Of a stretch of 64,000 bases of DNA, positions 53,556 through 61,224 are shown piece after piece. Source of the stretch: Saccharothrix luteola (lineage in GTDB: Bacteria > Actinomycetota > Actinomycetes > Mycobacteriales > Pseudonocardiaceae). A program made the position numbers and the translations under genes. The stretch spans positions 1 to 64,000 of the forward strand of contig NZ_JAJHUO010000009.1 in assembly GCF_020859565.1 (NCBI RefSeq), given 5' to 3'. The notes under the pieces are model-generated. The model searched no databases. It saw only the letters and a program-made list of their open reading frames with translations, and had not been told where the DNA came from. Each line of letters opens with the position of its first letter. The stretch's first letter is position 1.

Positions 53556-55769
53556 ATGGACGGGCACGAGCCGGACTTCGGCGGCGAACTGCGCAGGAGA
53601 CGCGAACGCGCGGGGCATTCCCTGATCGCCTTCGCCGAGTTGATCCACTACAGCAAGGGCTACCTGAGCAAGGTCGAGACCGGCAAGGCGGCGGGCAACC
53701 GGGAGTTCGCCCAGGCGTGCGACACCGCCTTGGCGGCTGACGGAGCGCTGCTCGCCTTGATGCGGGCCAGGTCGAACCGTCGGACCGCCGGCGGGGCGGT
53801 GACCGCCGTGACCGGCCTGCCACCCGTGACCAGGCACTTCACCGGCCGCGCCGGGGAACGGGAAGCCATCGCGGCGGTGCTCGGCGACACCCGCGCCGAA
53901 GGCGTGTGCGTGTTGAGCGGCATGGCCGGGGCGGGTAAGACCGCGCTCGCCCTGCGCGGCGCGTGGGACGTGGCCGACCGGTTCCCCGACGGCTGCCTGT
54001 TCCTCGACCTGGGCGGCCACGCCGCGGACGGCGCGCACGCCACCGCCCACGACGTCCTGGACCCGCTGCTCAGGCTGCTCGGAGTGCCTGGTGACCAGAT
54101 CCCGCCGCAAGCCGACGCGCGCGCCAACCTCTACCGGGGCCGGCTGCGCGGCAAGCGGCTCCTGCTGGTGCTGGACAACGCGGCCGGCACCGCGCAGGTC
54201 TCCCCGCTCGTCCCCGCCGAGCCGAGGTGCCGTGTGGTGATCACCAGCCGGAACAAGCTGAACGCGCTGGACGACGCGGTCCGCGTGGACGTCGGCGTGC
54301 TGCCCGCGGACGAGGCGGCGGCGTTGTTCCGCGCGGTGGCCGGCGAGCGCGCCGCCGGCGCGCCGGACGAGGTGGTCGCTCGGGTCGCGCGGCTGTGCGG
54401 CCTGCTGCCCCTGGCGTTGCGCATCGCGGCCTCCCGGTTCCGCACGGGCGCGAACCCGTCGCTGGAGGACTTCGAGCGGCGGCTGGCGGACGAGAACTCC
54501 CGGTTGGGCGTCCTCGACGACGGCGAGCGCAGCGTCGCGGCGGCGTTCGCCCTGTCCCACCGCGAACTCCCGCCGGAGCAGGCGCGGGTGTTCGCGCTGC
54601 TCGCCCTGCACCCCGGGCGCGACATCGGCGTCGACGAGGTCGCGGCGCTCGCCGGCGTCGACCTCGAACGCGCGAGGGTGCTGGTCGACCGCCTCGGCGA
54701 CGTGCACCTCGTCACCCACACCGCGGACGGTCACGTGGCGCTGCACGACCTGCTCGGCGACTTCGCCCGCGCCCTGCCGGCGGCCGAGGACCACGACGCC
54801 GCGGTGCTCCGACTGCTCGACCACACCCTGCTGCTCGCCGAGTCGAGCGACGAGCACCTCGCGCCGCACCGCTACCGGATGCCGCTCGAGCTGGACCACC
54901 TGCCCGCGTTCTCGGCGGGGTTCCCCGACCGCGAGAGCGCCGTGACGTGGCTCGACCGGAGGTGGCCGACGCTGGTCGGCCTGTGCGGGCTGGCCGGCGC
55001 CCGTGGGTTGCACAGCCGCTGCTGGCAGCTCGCGTTCCTCCTGCGCGACTACTTCTTCCAGGCCAAGCTGTGGGACCAGTGGATCGACACCCACCGGACC
55101 GCCGCGGCGTCGGCCCGCGCCGCGGGTGACGACCGCGCACTGGCCATGACCTTGAACAACCTGGGCATCGCGCACGCCGACCGCGGCGAACTGGAGCAGG
55201 CAGGGGGCTACTACGCGGAAGCGATGGAACTCTTCCGCGAGGTCGGCGACGAGCACGGGTCGATCAACGCCGAGTCCAACCTGGCCTGGGTGGCGTTGTA
55301 CCTGGGTGATCTCGAACGCGCCTGGCACGGCCTCCGGTCCGCCGAGGCGGCCTACCGGCGACTTGGCAACGAGCGCAACGCGGCCATCTCCCTGCGCGGC
55401 ATCTCACTCGTGGAGACCGAACTCGGCCGGTACGACGACGCGGTCGAGCACGCGGACCTGTCGTACGACCGGTTCCGCCGGCTCGGACTGCCCCTCGACC
55501 TGGTGATGTCGCTGAACGGCTCGGCGTGGGCGCACTTCCGGGCGGGCCGCCTCGACCAGGCGGCCGAGCGGTACGAGCAGGCCGTCAGGTCGGCCGGCGA
55601 CTGCGGCAGCCGGTACGAGGAAGCCCGTGCCCGGACCGGCCTCGGCAACGTCCACGCCGCCGCCGGTCGTTCCGCAGAGGCGGCGCGGGCGTGGGCACGG
55701 GCCGACGAACTGCACCCACGTCTCGACCCGACGATGGTGGGCGAGGCCAGAGCGCGGTCGGGCGGCTGA
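53556..55769 (+). CDS. XRE-type regulator with STAND ATPase and TPR repeats
   Basis: 737 residues from ATG 53556. Helix-turn-helix of XRE type at 8-70 (ELRRRRERAGHSLIAFAELI, YSKGYLSKVETGK), NB-ARC-like ATPase with GMAGAGKT (122-129), LLLVLDNAAG, RVVITSRNKL and LCGLLPLALRIAA, a winged-helix section (about 330-420) and TPR repeats to the end (ALAMTLNNLGIAHADRGELE, RYEEARARTGLGNVHAAAGR). Same class as many actinobacterial STAND regulators: DNA binding under control of a nucleotide-driven switch. It is convergent with the BASS-STAND gene (12 nt apart); their ATPase and TPR parts resemble each other, so the two probably share ancestry. Confidence 0.88.
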   Translation: MDGHEPDFGGELRRRRERAGHSLIAFAELIHYSKGYLSKVETGKAAGNREFAQACDTALAADGALLALMRARSNRRTAGGAVTAVTGLPPVTRHFTGRAGEREAIAAVLGDTRAEGVCVLSGMAGAGKTALALRGAWDVADRFPDGCLFLDLGGHAADGAHATAHDVLDPLLRLLGVPGDQIPPQADARANLYRGRLRGKRLLLVLDNAAGTAQVSPLVPAEPRCRVVITSRNKLNALDDAVRVDVGVLPADEAAALFRAVAGERAAGAPDEVVARVARLCGLLPLALRIAASRFRTGANPSLEDFERRLADENSRLGVLDDGERSVAAAFALSHRELPPEQARVFALLALHPGRDIGVDEVAALAGVDLERARVLVDRLGDVHLVTHTADGHVALHDLLGDFARALPAAEDHDAAVLRLLDHTLLLAESSDEHLAPHRYRMPLELDHLPAFSAGFPDRESAVTWLDRRWPTLVGLCGLAGARGLHSRCWQLAFLLRDYFFQAKLWDQWIDTHRTAAASARAAGDDRALAMTLNNLGIAHADRGELEQAGGYYAEAMELFREVGDEHGSINAESNLAWVALYLGDLERAWHGLRSAEAAYRRLGNERNAAISLRGISLVETELGRYDDAVEHADLSYDRFRRLGLPLDLVMSLNGSAWAHFRAGRLDQAAERYEQAVRSAGDCGSRYEEARARTGLGNVHAAAGRSAEAARAWARADELHPRLDPTMVGEARARSGG

Positions 55770-55781
55770 GCGGTGTGCCGG

Positions 55782-57869
55782 TCAGCCACCCAGGCCTGCC
55801 AGTTCCGCGGCCACGTCGTCGGCCTCGGCGGCGGACAACCGGGCGAACAGCTCGCGTGCGGCCTCGAACTCGGTCACGGCCCGCGCGGGGTCGCCGCGCG
55901 CGACGGCGGCCCGCGCCCGACCGCGGTGGGCGCGGGCCGCCTCGAACACGCTCCCCAGGTCACGGGCCAGGGCGACGGCCCCCGCGTGCGCCCGGTCCGC
56001 CGCTTCCGGGTCGCCGGACTGGTGGTGCACCTCGCCGAGGCAGTTCAGCGCCATGGTCGTGTCCAGCACGGACGTGTGCTCGTCGAAGATCGCCATCGCC
56101 TCGTGCAGGTGGTCGATCGCGGCGCTGTGCCTGCCCAGCGCCGCCTCGAAGATCGCGATGCTGCGCAACGTGATGCCCGCGTTGGTGAGGGCGTCGCAGC
56201 GGCGGTAGTTCCGCAGGGCCCGGTTCGCCTGCTCCAGAGCGCCTTCGTGGTCGCCACGCCCGTGCAGCACCCACGCGTGGTTGCCCATCGCGTTGCCCGC
56301 GCCGCGCCGGTCGCCCAACTCCTCGAAGATCCGCAGCGCGGCGAGGTAGTGGTCCTCGGCCGCGTCCGTTGATCCCCGCTCCAGCAGTGCCAGCCCGAGG
56401 TTGTTCCTGGTCGCGGCCTCGGCCTCCCTGTCCTCCAGGCGTTGCGTCGCGACGAGGGCGCGTTCGTGCGAGCGGATCCAGGCGTCCCAGTCCTTGGTGA
56501 GGAAGAAGTAGCCGCGCATCGTGTAAGCCAGTTGCCAGCACCGGACGTCCAAACGGGGGTCCGGGAGCTGGCACAGGCCGGTCAGCACGTCCCGCTCGGC
56601 GGTCATCCACGCGAGCGCCGCGGCGTGGTCCGCGAACAGCGGCAGCTCGACGGGCCGGCCCGCCAGCGGGACGCGGAACCGGTTGGGGGTCAGGAGTCGG
56701 TCAGCCTGGTCCGCACCGTGCAGGTAGTGGTCGAACAGGCGCTCGGCGGCCTGGAACCGTTCCTCGGGGTCGTCCTGCTCGGCCAGTTCCAGCGCGTAGA
56801 CCCGCAGCAGGTCGTGCATGCCGATCCGGTGGTCGGCGGTCTCCGCCACCAGTTGCGCCTCGGCGAGCGCGGTGACGAGTCGGTCGCTCACCTGGTGCGC
56901 GACCCCGGTCAGCGCCGCCACCGCACGCCTCGACGTGGTGGCGCCGGGCACCAGCCCCAGCAGGCGGAACACCCTCGCCTGATCCGCCGGGAGCTGGTGG
57001 TAGGACCAGGAGAACACCGTGCGCACGGCGGTGCGCGGGTCGCCGACGTCCAGCGAGTCGAGCCGGCGGTGCTCGTCGGCCAGCGTTCCCGCCACCTCGG
57101 CGAGCGGTCGTTCCGGTGCGGACCGCGCCAGCCCCGCCGCGACGCGCAGCGCCAGCGGCAGACGCGCGCAGAGCCGGATGATCGCGGCGGTCGCCTCCGG
57201 CTGCTCGTCGACCCGTGCGCCGATGATCGCCCGCAGCAGTGAGTGGGCCTCCTCGGTGTCGAGCACGTCCACGAGGATCGGTGTCGCACCCTGTTCCACG
57301 ACCAGGCCGATCAACGCGTTGCGGCTGGTCACCACCACGTTCGACCCCGGTCCCGGCAACAGCGGTCGGACCTGTTCGACGTCGCGCGCGTTGTCCAGCA
57401 CGACGAGCACCCGCAGTTCGGCGACGAGCGAGCGGAACGCGGCGGCGCGCTCCCCGGTGTCCAGGGGCACCCGCTCCGGGGGGATCCCGAAGGCGCGGAG
57501 GAAGCCACCCAGCGCCTCGGCCGCCGTCAACGGCTCGTCCAGCCCGTAGCCCCTCAGGTCGACGTACAGCTGACCGTCCGGGAACCGCTCGGCGGTCCGG
57601 CGCGCCCACGAGATCGCGACGGTCGTCTTCCCGACCCCGCCCATGCCGGACAGCACCACCACCGGCACGGTGTCGGGCAAGGCGTCGCGCATCGCCGCTT
57701 CGACGGCAGCGAGCACCGACTCGCGTCCGGTGAACCCGCGCGGCAGCCCGGGCAGCTGTCGAGGCACGGGCCTCGCCTCCGCGGCCGCGTGGAAGTGGAC
57801 CCCTCCAGCAATCACGCCTGCTTGGACGACGTTGTCCGACACGCCCGACATCACGTTCTTGTGCATCAT
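55782..57869 (-). CDS. STAND-TPR protein with N-terminal BASS/RHIM-like amyloid motif
   Basis: 695 residues from ATG 57869 (the second ATG, 57866, is better spaced from GGAGAA). Residues 5-27 read NVMSGVSDNVVQAGVIAGGV plus HFH, the pattern of bacterial amyloid signalling sequences (BASS) related to RHIM, which recruit an effector carrying the same motif. Then FTGRE, NB-ARC ATPase with GMGGVGKT (75-82), LRVLVVLDNARD, SNVVVTSRNAL and LCARLPLALRVAAG, a winged helix, and TPR repeats (AATRNNLGLALLERGSTDAA, NAGITLRSIAIFEAALGRHS). No catalytic effector domain is present. The usual partner (a small effector with a matching motif) is not seen within the window, so it may act in trans. Confidence 0.87.
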   Translation of the reverse strand: MMHKNVMSGVSDNVVQAGVIAGGVHFHAAAEARPVPRQLPGLPRGFTGRESVLAAVEAAMRDALPDTVPVVVLSGMGGVGKTTVAISWARRTAERFPDGQLYVDLRGYGLDEPLTAAEALGGFLRAFGIPPERVPLDTGERAAAFRSLVAELRVLVVLDNARDVEQVRPLLPGPGSNVVVTSRNALIGLVVEQGATPILVDVLDTEEAHSLLRAIIGARVDEQPEATAAIIRLCARLPLALRVAAGLARSAPERPLAEVAGTLADEHRRLDSLDVGDPRTAVRTVFSWSYHQLPADQARVFRLLGLVPGATTSRRAVAALTGVAHQVSDRLVTALAEAQLVAETADHRIGMHDLLRVYALELAEQDDPEERFQAAERLFDHYLHGADQADRLLTPNRFRVPLAGRPVELPLFADHAAALAWMTAERDVLTGLCQLPDPRLDVRCWQLAYTMRGYFFLTKDWDAWIRSHERALVATQRLEDREAEAATRNNLGLALLERGSTDAAEDHYLAALRIFEELGDRRGAGNAMGNHAWVLHGRGDHEGALEQANRALRNYRRCDALTNAGITLRSIAIFEAALGRHSAAIDHLHEAMAIFDEHTSVLDTTMALNCLGEVHHQSGDPEAADRAHAGAVALARDLGSVFEAARAHRGRARAAVARGDPARAVTEFEAARELFARLSAAEADDVAAELAGLGG

Positions 57870-58173
57870 GTTCTCCTCGGACGGCGATCTCCGGCAGTTT
57901 GATCAAGACAACCATCCTCCGGTTCCCACCACAGTCGGCCGCCTGGTCGACATCGGTGGACGTTCAGAAGCACTGATCGTGAGGACCGAGCGTGGCCCGG
58001 ACGGCTCCAGGAACCGCGCCGGACATGGCGCGCCGCCGCTGCCCTGTCGGGAGGGCGGGAGGGCACCGGCCAGCGTGGCGACACCGCTGTCGTCAGGTCA
58101 TCGACGTACCGCGTGCACCGCTGTCCACTACGTGCCGGTTACCGGTAGGGCGTCGGTCTGGACGACAGAGGTG

Positions 58174-58308
58174 ATGCACGATGTTCCCGCGAGCCCGGTC
58201 CAGCGCTGTTCGCCGCAGGACGGGACCGGTATCGAGGGCGACGCGGGACGGTGGCTGCGAAGGCTCGCGGACGCGTTGTCCCGCTCGTGGGTCAGTGCCG
58301 AGGCCTGA
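58174..58308 (+). CDS. Possible 44-residue peptide
   Basis: ATG 58174 preceded closely by AGAGGTG opens a 44-codon frame (MHDVPASPVQRCSPQDGTG, then DAGRWLRRLADALSRSWVSA). It has one cysteine and an amphipathic C-terminal helix. The spacing of the ribosome site is poor and no homologue is known to me. Apart from this, 57870-58336 shows only the promoter region of the STAND gene. Confidence 0.25.
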   Translation: MHDVPASPVQRCSPQDGTGIEGDAGRWLRRLADALSRSWVSAEA

Positions 58309-58336
58309 GCAGCGGACAGTCCACTGAGGACTTGCC

Positions 58337-58375
58337 GGGGTGTCCGGCGGACCACGGCGATCCGCCGGACACCCC
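58337..58375 (-). terminator. Perfect 15-bp hairpin after the RCC1-repeat gene
   Basis: GGGGTGTCCGGCGGA (58337-58351) pairs with TCCGCCGGACACCCC (58361-58375) around a 9-nt loop, 4 nt downstream of the minus-strand stop at 58380. Strong stem without a T run. Confidence 0.8.
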
Positions 58376-58379
58376 CTGC

Positions 58380-60710
58380 TCACGGGTTCGGCACCAGCGC
58401 CCACGCGGTGTAGTAGTCGGCGGTGATGGCGGTTGCCCCGGACAGGCCCTGCACCGGAACCGGCACGGCCGAGTGCGTGTACGTCCGGTCGTTGGCGAGC
58501 GTGTCGTAGATGTCCTGGCCCCAGCCCGCGACGGTGCCGTCGGCGCGGAGTGCGAGGGCGCCCTCGCCGAAGCTGGCGATCTGCGTCACGTCCGAGAGGT
58601 TCGACACCTGGACCGGGACGGCGGACGCGCACGCCGGCGTGTACTGCTCGCACTCGACCCCGTTGCCGAGCACACCTCGATAGCTGGAGCCCCAGGCCCA
58701 CGCGGTGCCGTCACCGCGCAGCGCATAACCGGTGTAGCGGCCCGCGTCGATCGCCGTCACCCCGGTCAGCCCGGAAACCCGCACCGGGACCCGGGAAGAG
58801 CAGAGCCCGCTGCCGGACGGTCCGCACGCCTGACCGTTGCCGAGCTGCGCGTAGTAGTTGGAACCCCAGGCCCAGACCGTGCCGTCGCCGCGCAGCGCGT
58901 AGACGCCCTCGCCGCCGCTGTCGCCCGACACCTCGGTGACGCCGGTCAGCCCGGACACCTGGACGGGCACCGACGAGTGCGTCGCGCTCGAACCGTTGCC
59001 GAGCTCGCCCTGGCTGTTGAAACCCCACGCCCAGACGGTGCCGTCGGCGCGCACCGCGTAGCCGGTGCCCCACGAACTGCCGATCGCGACGACGTCGGTC
59101 AGACCGGGGACCGGCGCCGCCACCGACGAGTTGCCGGTACCGCCATTGCCGAGCTGGCCCGTGCCGTTCCAGCCCCAGGCCCACACGGTGCCGTTCTCGC
59201 GCAGCGCGTAGCCGGTGAGCTGACCGGCGGCGATGGCGGTGACCCCGGTCAGCCCGAGCACGCGGACCGGCGCCACGGACCCACCGCCGTTACCGGCCTT
59301 CCACCCGTTGCCGAGCTGCCCCGAGTCGTTGTTCCCCCAGGCCACCACCGTGCCGTCGGCGCGCAGCACGTACTGGGTGCCCCACATGCTGCCGGTGATC
59401 GCGCGCACGTCGGTCAGCCGCGCCCGCGTCGGCACGGACGTCCACGCCACCGCCTCCGCGGTGCCCAGCGCGCGATCGGCGCCGTTGCGGCCCCACCCGT
59501 AGATGCAGTCGGTCGTGCAGACGGGGGCGTCGAGCACCGCGAACGCGCCGGCCATGTCGGCGACGAGGTGAACGCTCCCGTCGTTGTTGTACAGCTGGAT
59601 GTCACGGGTGCTGCCGAGGCCGACCACGGCGGCGTTCGGCACGGTCTGACCGGGGGACAGGTTGAGGTTCGAGGCGTTCGAATGCTGCCCCCTCGCGTAC
59701 GCGGACACGTACGTCGCGGCCGTCGCGTCGACGCCGGTGATGTTGAGCACCACGGCCGTTGCCGTGATCGACGCCTTGGTCGTGAGCCCCAGGTCGACGA
59801 CCTGCCGGGCGCCCACCGCACCGGTCCTGCCGCCGGTGCCGTCCCTGGTGTCGAGCACCCGCGTCGGGCTCATCGGCAGGAACAGGGCGCCGTAGTCGGG
59901 GGTGTGGAAGCCGGTCAGGTCGGCGATCAGGTCGATGGTGCCCGCGTTGTTGTACAGGCTCACCGCGCGGTTCGCGCCCACGGCGACGGTGACGAGGTTG
60001 GGGCGGGTGTCGCCGGGTGGCACGTTCAGGTTCGACGCGGTGGGTCGGGGCGTGCCGGCGGGCCACGCGGTGACGTACGTGTCGGCGGTCGCGTTGGTGG
60101 CGGTCAGGTTGAACGTGACCGCCGTGGCCGACGCGGGGATCCAGGCCGAGAGGTCGACCGCGCGGGCGACGCCGGGGCCCACCGACGTGTCCTGCCGGGT
60201 GTCCAGCACGCGGTTGGCCGCCAGCGCGGTGAACTTGGCCCCGGCGCCGGTGCTGTAGTAGCCGGCGAGGTCCGCGACGAGGTGGACGGTGCCGCTGTTG
60301 TTGTAGAGGTCGACCTTCCGGTCGGCGCTGAGCGTGACGGTGACCTGGTTGGGTCGGACGTCACCGGGCGTCAGGTTCAGGCTCGACGCGACGGGCCGGG
60401 CGCCGCCGCTGGGGAACACCGTCACGTAGGTGGGTGTGGTCGGGGTCACCCCGGTGACGTTGAGGACCACGGCGGTGGTGGTGGCCGGGACACGGGCGGC
60501 GAGGTCGACGGTGACGGTGCCGGCCGCGCCGAGCGGCTTGCCGGCGTCCCTCGTGTCCAGCACGCGGACCGTGGACAGGGCGGTGAAGGTCGAACCGGTC
60601 TCGCCGGCTTGGACTTCGGCCGGCGGAGGTGCCGCCGACGCGGGCGGGCCGGCGAGCAGCAGCCCTCCGACCAGCAACGCACTCAGAGCAACGGGTAGTA
60701 CACGACGCAC
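58380..60710 (-). CDS. Secreted protein with three LDTR-type repeats and RCC1-like propeller
   Basis: 776 residues from GTG 60710 behind GGGGGAA; the longer frame to 61004 is not protein-like. Signal peptide 1-27 (RRVLPVALSALLVGGLLLAG, ASA). Three repeats of about 120 residues follow, each opening with VRVLDTRD-like and closing with VHLVADLAGYY-like sequence, a module often found in secreted actinobacterial proteins. Residues about 400-776 are RCC1-type repeats of about 50-60 residues (RADGTVWAWGFNSQGELGNG, VSGLTGVTEVSG), i.e. a seven-bladed propeller. Bacterial RCC1 proteins are mostly of unknown function; an extracellular binding role is likely. It is transcribed in the same direction as the Rhs toxin and immunity genes upstream. 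Confidence 0.85.
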   Translation of the reverse strand: MRRVLPVALSALLVGGLLLAGPPASAAPPPAEVQAGETGSTFTALSTVRVLDTRDAGKPLGAAGTVTVDLAARVPATTTAVVLNVTGVTPTTPTYVTVFPSGGARPVASSLNLTPGDVRPNQVTVTLSADRKVDLYNNSGTVHLVADLAGYYSTGAGAKFTALAANRVLDTRQDTSVGPGVARAVDLSAWIPASATAVTFNLTATNATADTYVTAWPAGTPRPTASNLNVPPGDTRPNLVTVAVGANRAVSLYNNAGTIDLIADLTGFHTPDYGALFLPMSPTRVLDTRDGTGGRTGAVGARQVVDLGLTTKASITATAVVLNITGVDATAATYVSAYARGQHSNASNLNLSPGQTVPNAAVVGLGSTRDIQLYNNDGSVHLVADMAGAFAVLDAPVCTTDCIYGWGRNGADRALGTAEAVAWTSVPTRARLTDVRAITGSMWGTQYVLRADGTVVAWGNNDSGQLGNGWKAGNGGGSVAPVRVLGLTGVTAIAAGQLTGYALRENGTVWAWGWNGTGQLGNGGTGNSSVAAPVPGLTDVVAIGSSWGTGYAVRADGTVWAWGFNSQGELGNGSSATHSSVPVQVSGLTGVTEVSGDSGGEGVYALRGDGTVWAWGSNYYAQLGNGQACGPSGSGLCSSRVPVRVSGLTGVTAIDAGRYTGYALRGDGTAWAWGSSYRGVLGNGVECEQYTPACASAVPVQVSNLSDVTQIASFGEGALALRADGTVAGWGQDIYDTLANDRTYTHSAVPVPVQGLSGATAITADYYTAWALVPNP

Positions 60711-60829
60711 AGCAGTTCCCCCCGGTGAGCAGGATCCCCCGACCCGCGTCCAGAGTATTGACCGGCCGCTTGCGCGACAACCGCGCCGCCCGGAAGTGGA
60801 ACCTCCTTTGTGGACGACCACCACCGGAT

Positions 60830-61222
60830 TCAGGCTTGGACGGTCCACCCTTCGCGGTAGACGAGGTGCAGTCGGTCCGCCACGCCGAACGCGTCGGCCA
60901 CCGCGAGGGCCGCCGCCGCCCGCACGGCGGACACCTCGATGTCGGTCAGGTCCAGTTGGGCGTGCACGACCTCGACCGCGACGCCGGTGGTGTCCGCGCC
61001 GCACCGGCTCACCAGGTCGAGGCCGTCCGCCGCGCCCGCCACCGCCGCGTCCACGAACTCGCCGTCGGGGCCCGGTTGCAGCGACGACGTGTCGTCGGGG
61101 TCGACCACCCAGGCGACCCGGTCGTCGGACGCGGTCGTCAACCGGACTCGGACCTGGCCGAAGTAGCCGACGCCCGCGTGCTGGCGCCGGAGCCGGTACT
61201 CACCGGTGCGATCGTCGGGCAT
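60830..61222 (-). CDS. Probable immunity protein of the Rhs toxin, EF-G domain IV-like
   Basis: 130 residues from ATG 61222. AGGAG lies inside the last codons of the Rhs gene, whose stop is 2 nt away, so the two are coupled. The sequence pattern, HAGVGYFGQVRVRL, then GEFVDAAVAGAADGLDLVS, VAVEVVHAQLDLTD and AVRAAAALAVADAF, recalls domain IV of translation elongation factor G. That resemblance comes from pattern memory and is not proof. Position directly behind the toxin tail is the classic place for an immunity gene; an EF-G-like fold could be a decoy or chaperone. Acidic composition fits neutralising a basic toxin domain. Confidence 0.6.
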   Translation of the reverse strand: MPDDRTGEYRLRRQHAGVGYFGQVRVRLTTASDDRVAWVVDPDDTSSLQPGPDGEFVDAAVAGAADGLDLVSRCGADTTGVAVEVVHAQLDLTDIEVSAVRAAAALAVADAFGVADRLHLVYREGWTVQA

Positions 61223-61224
61223 GC

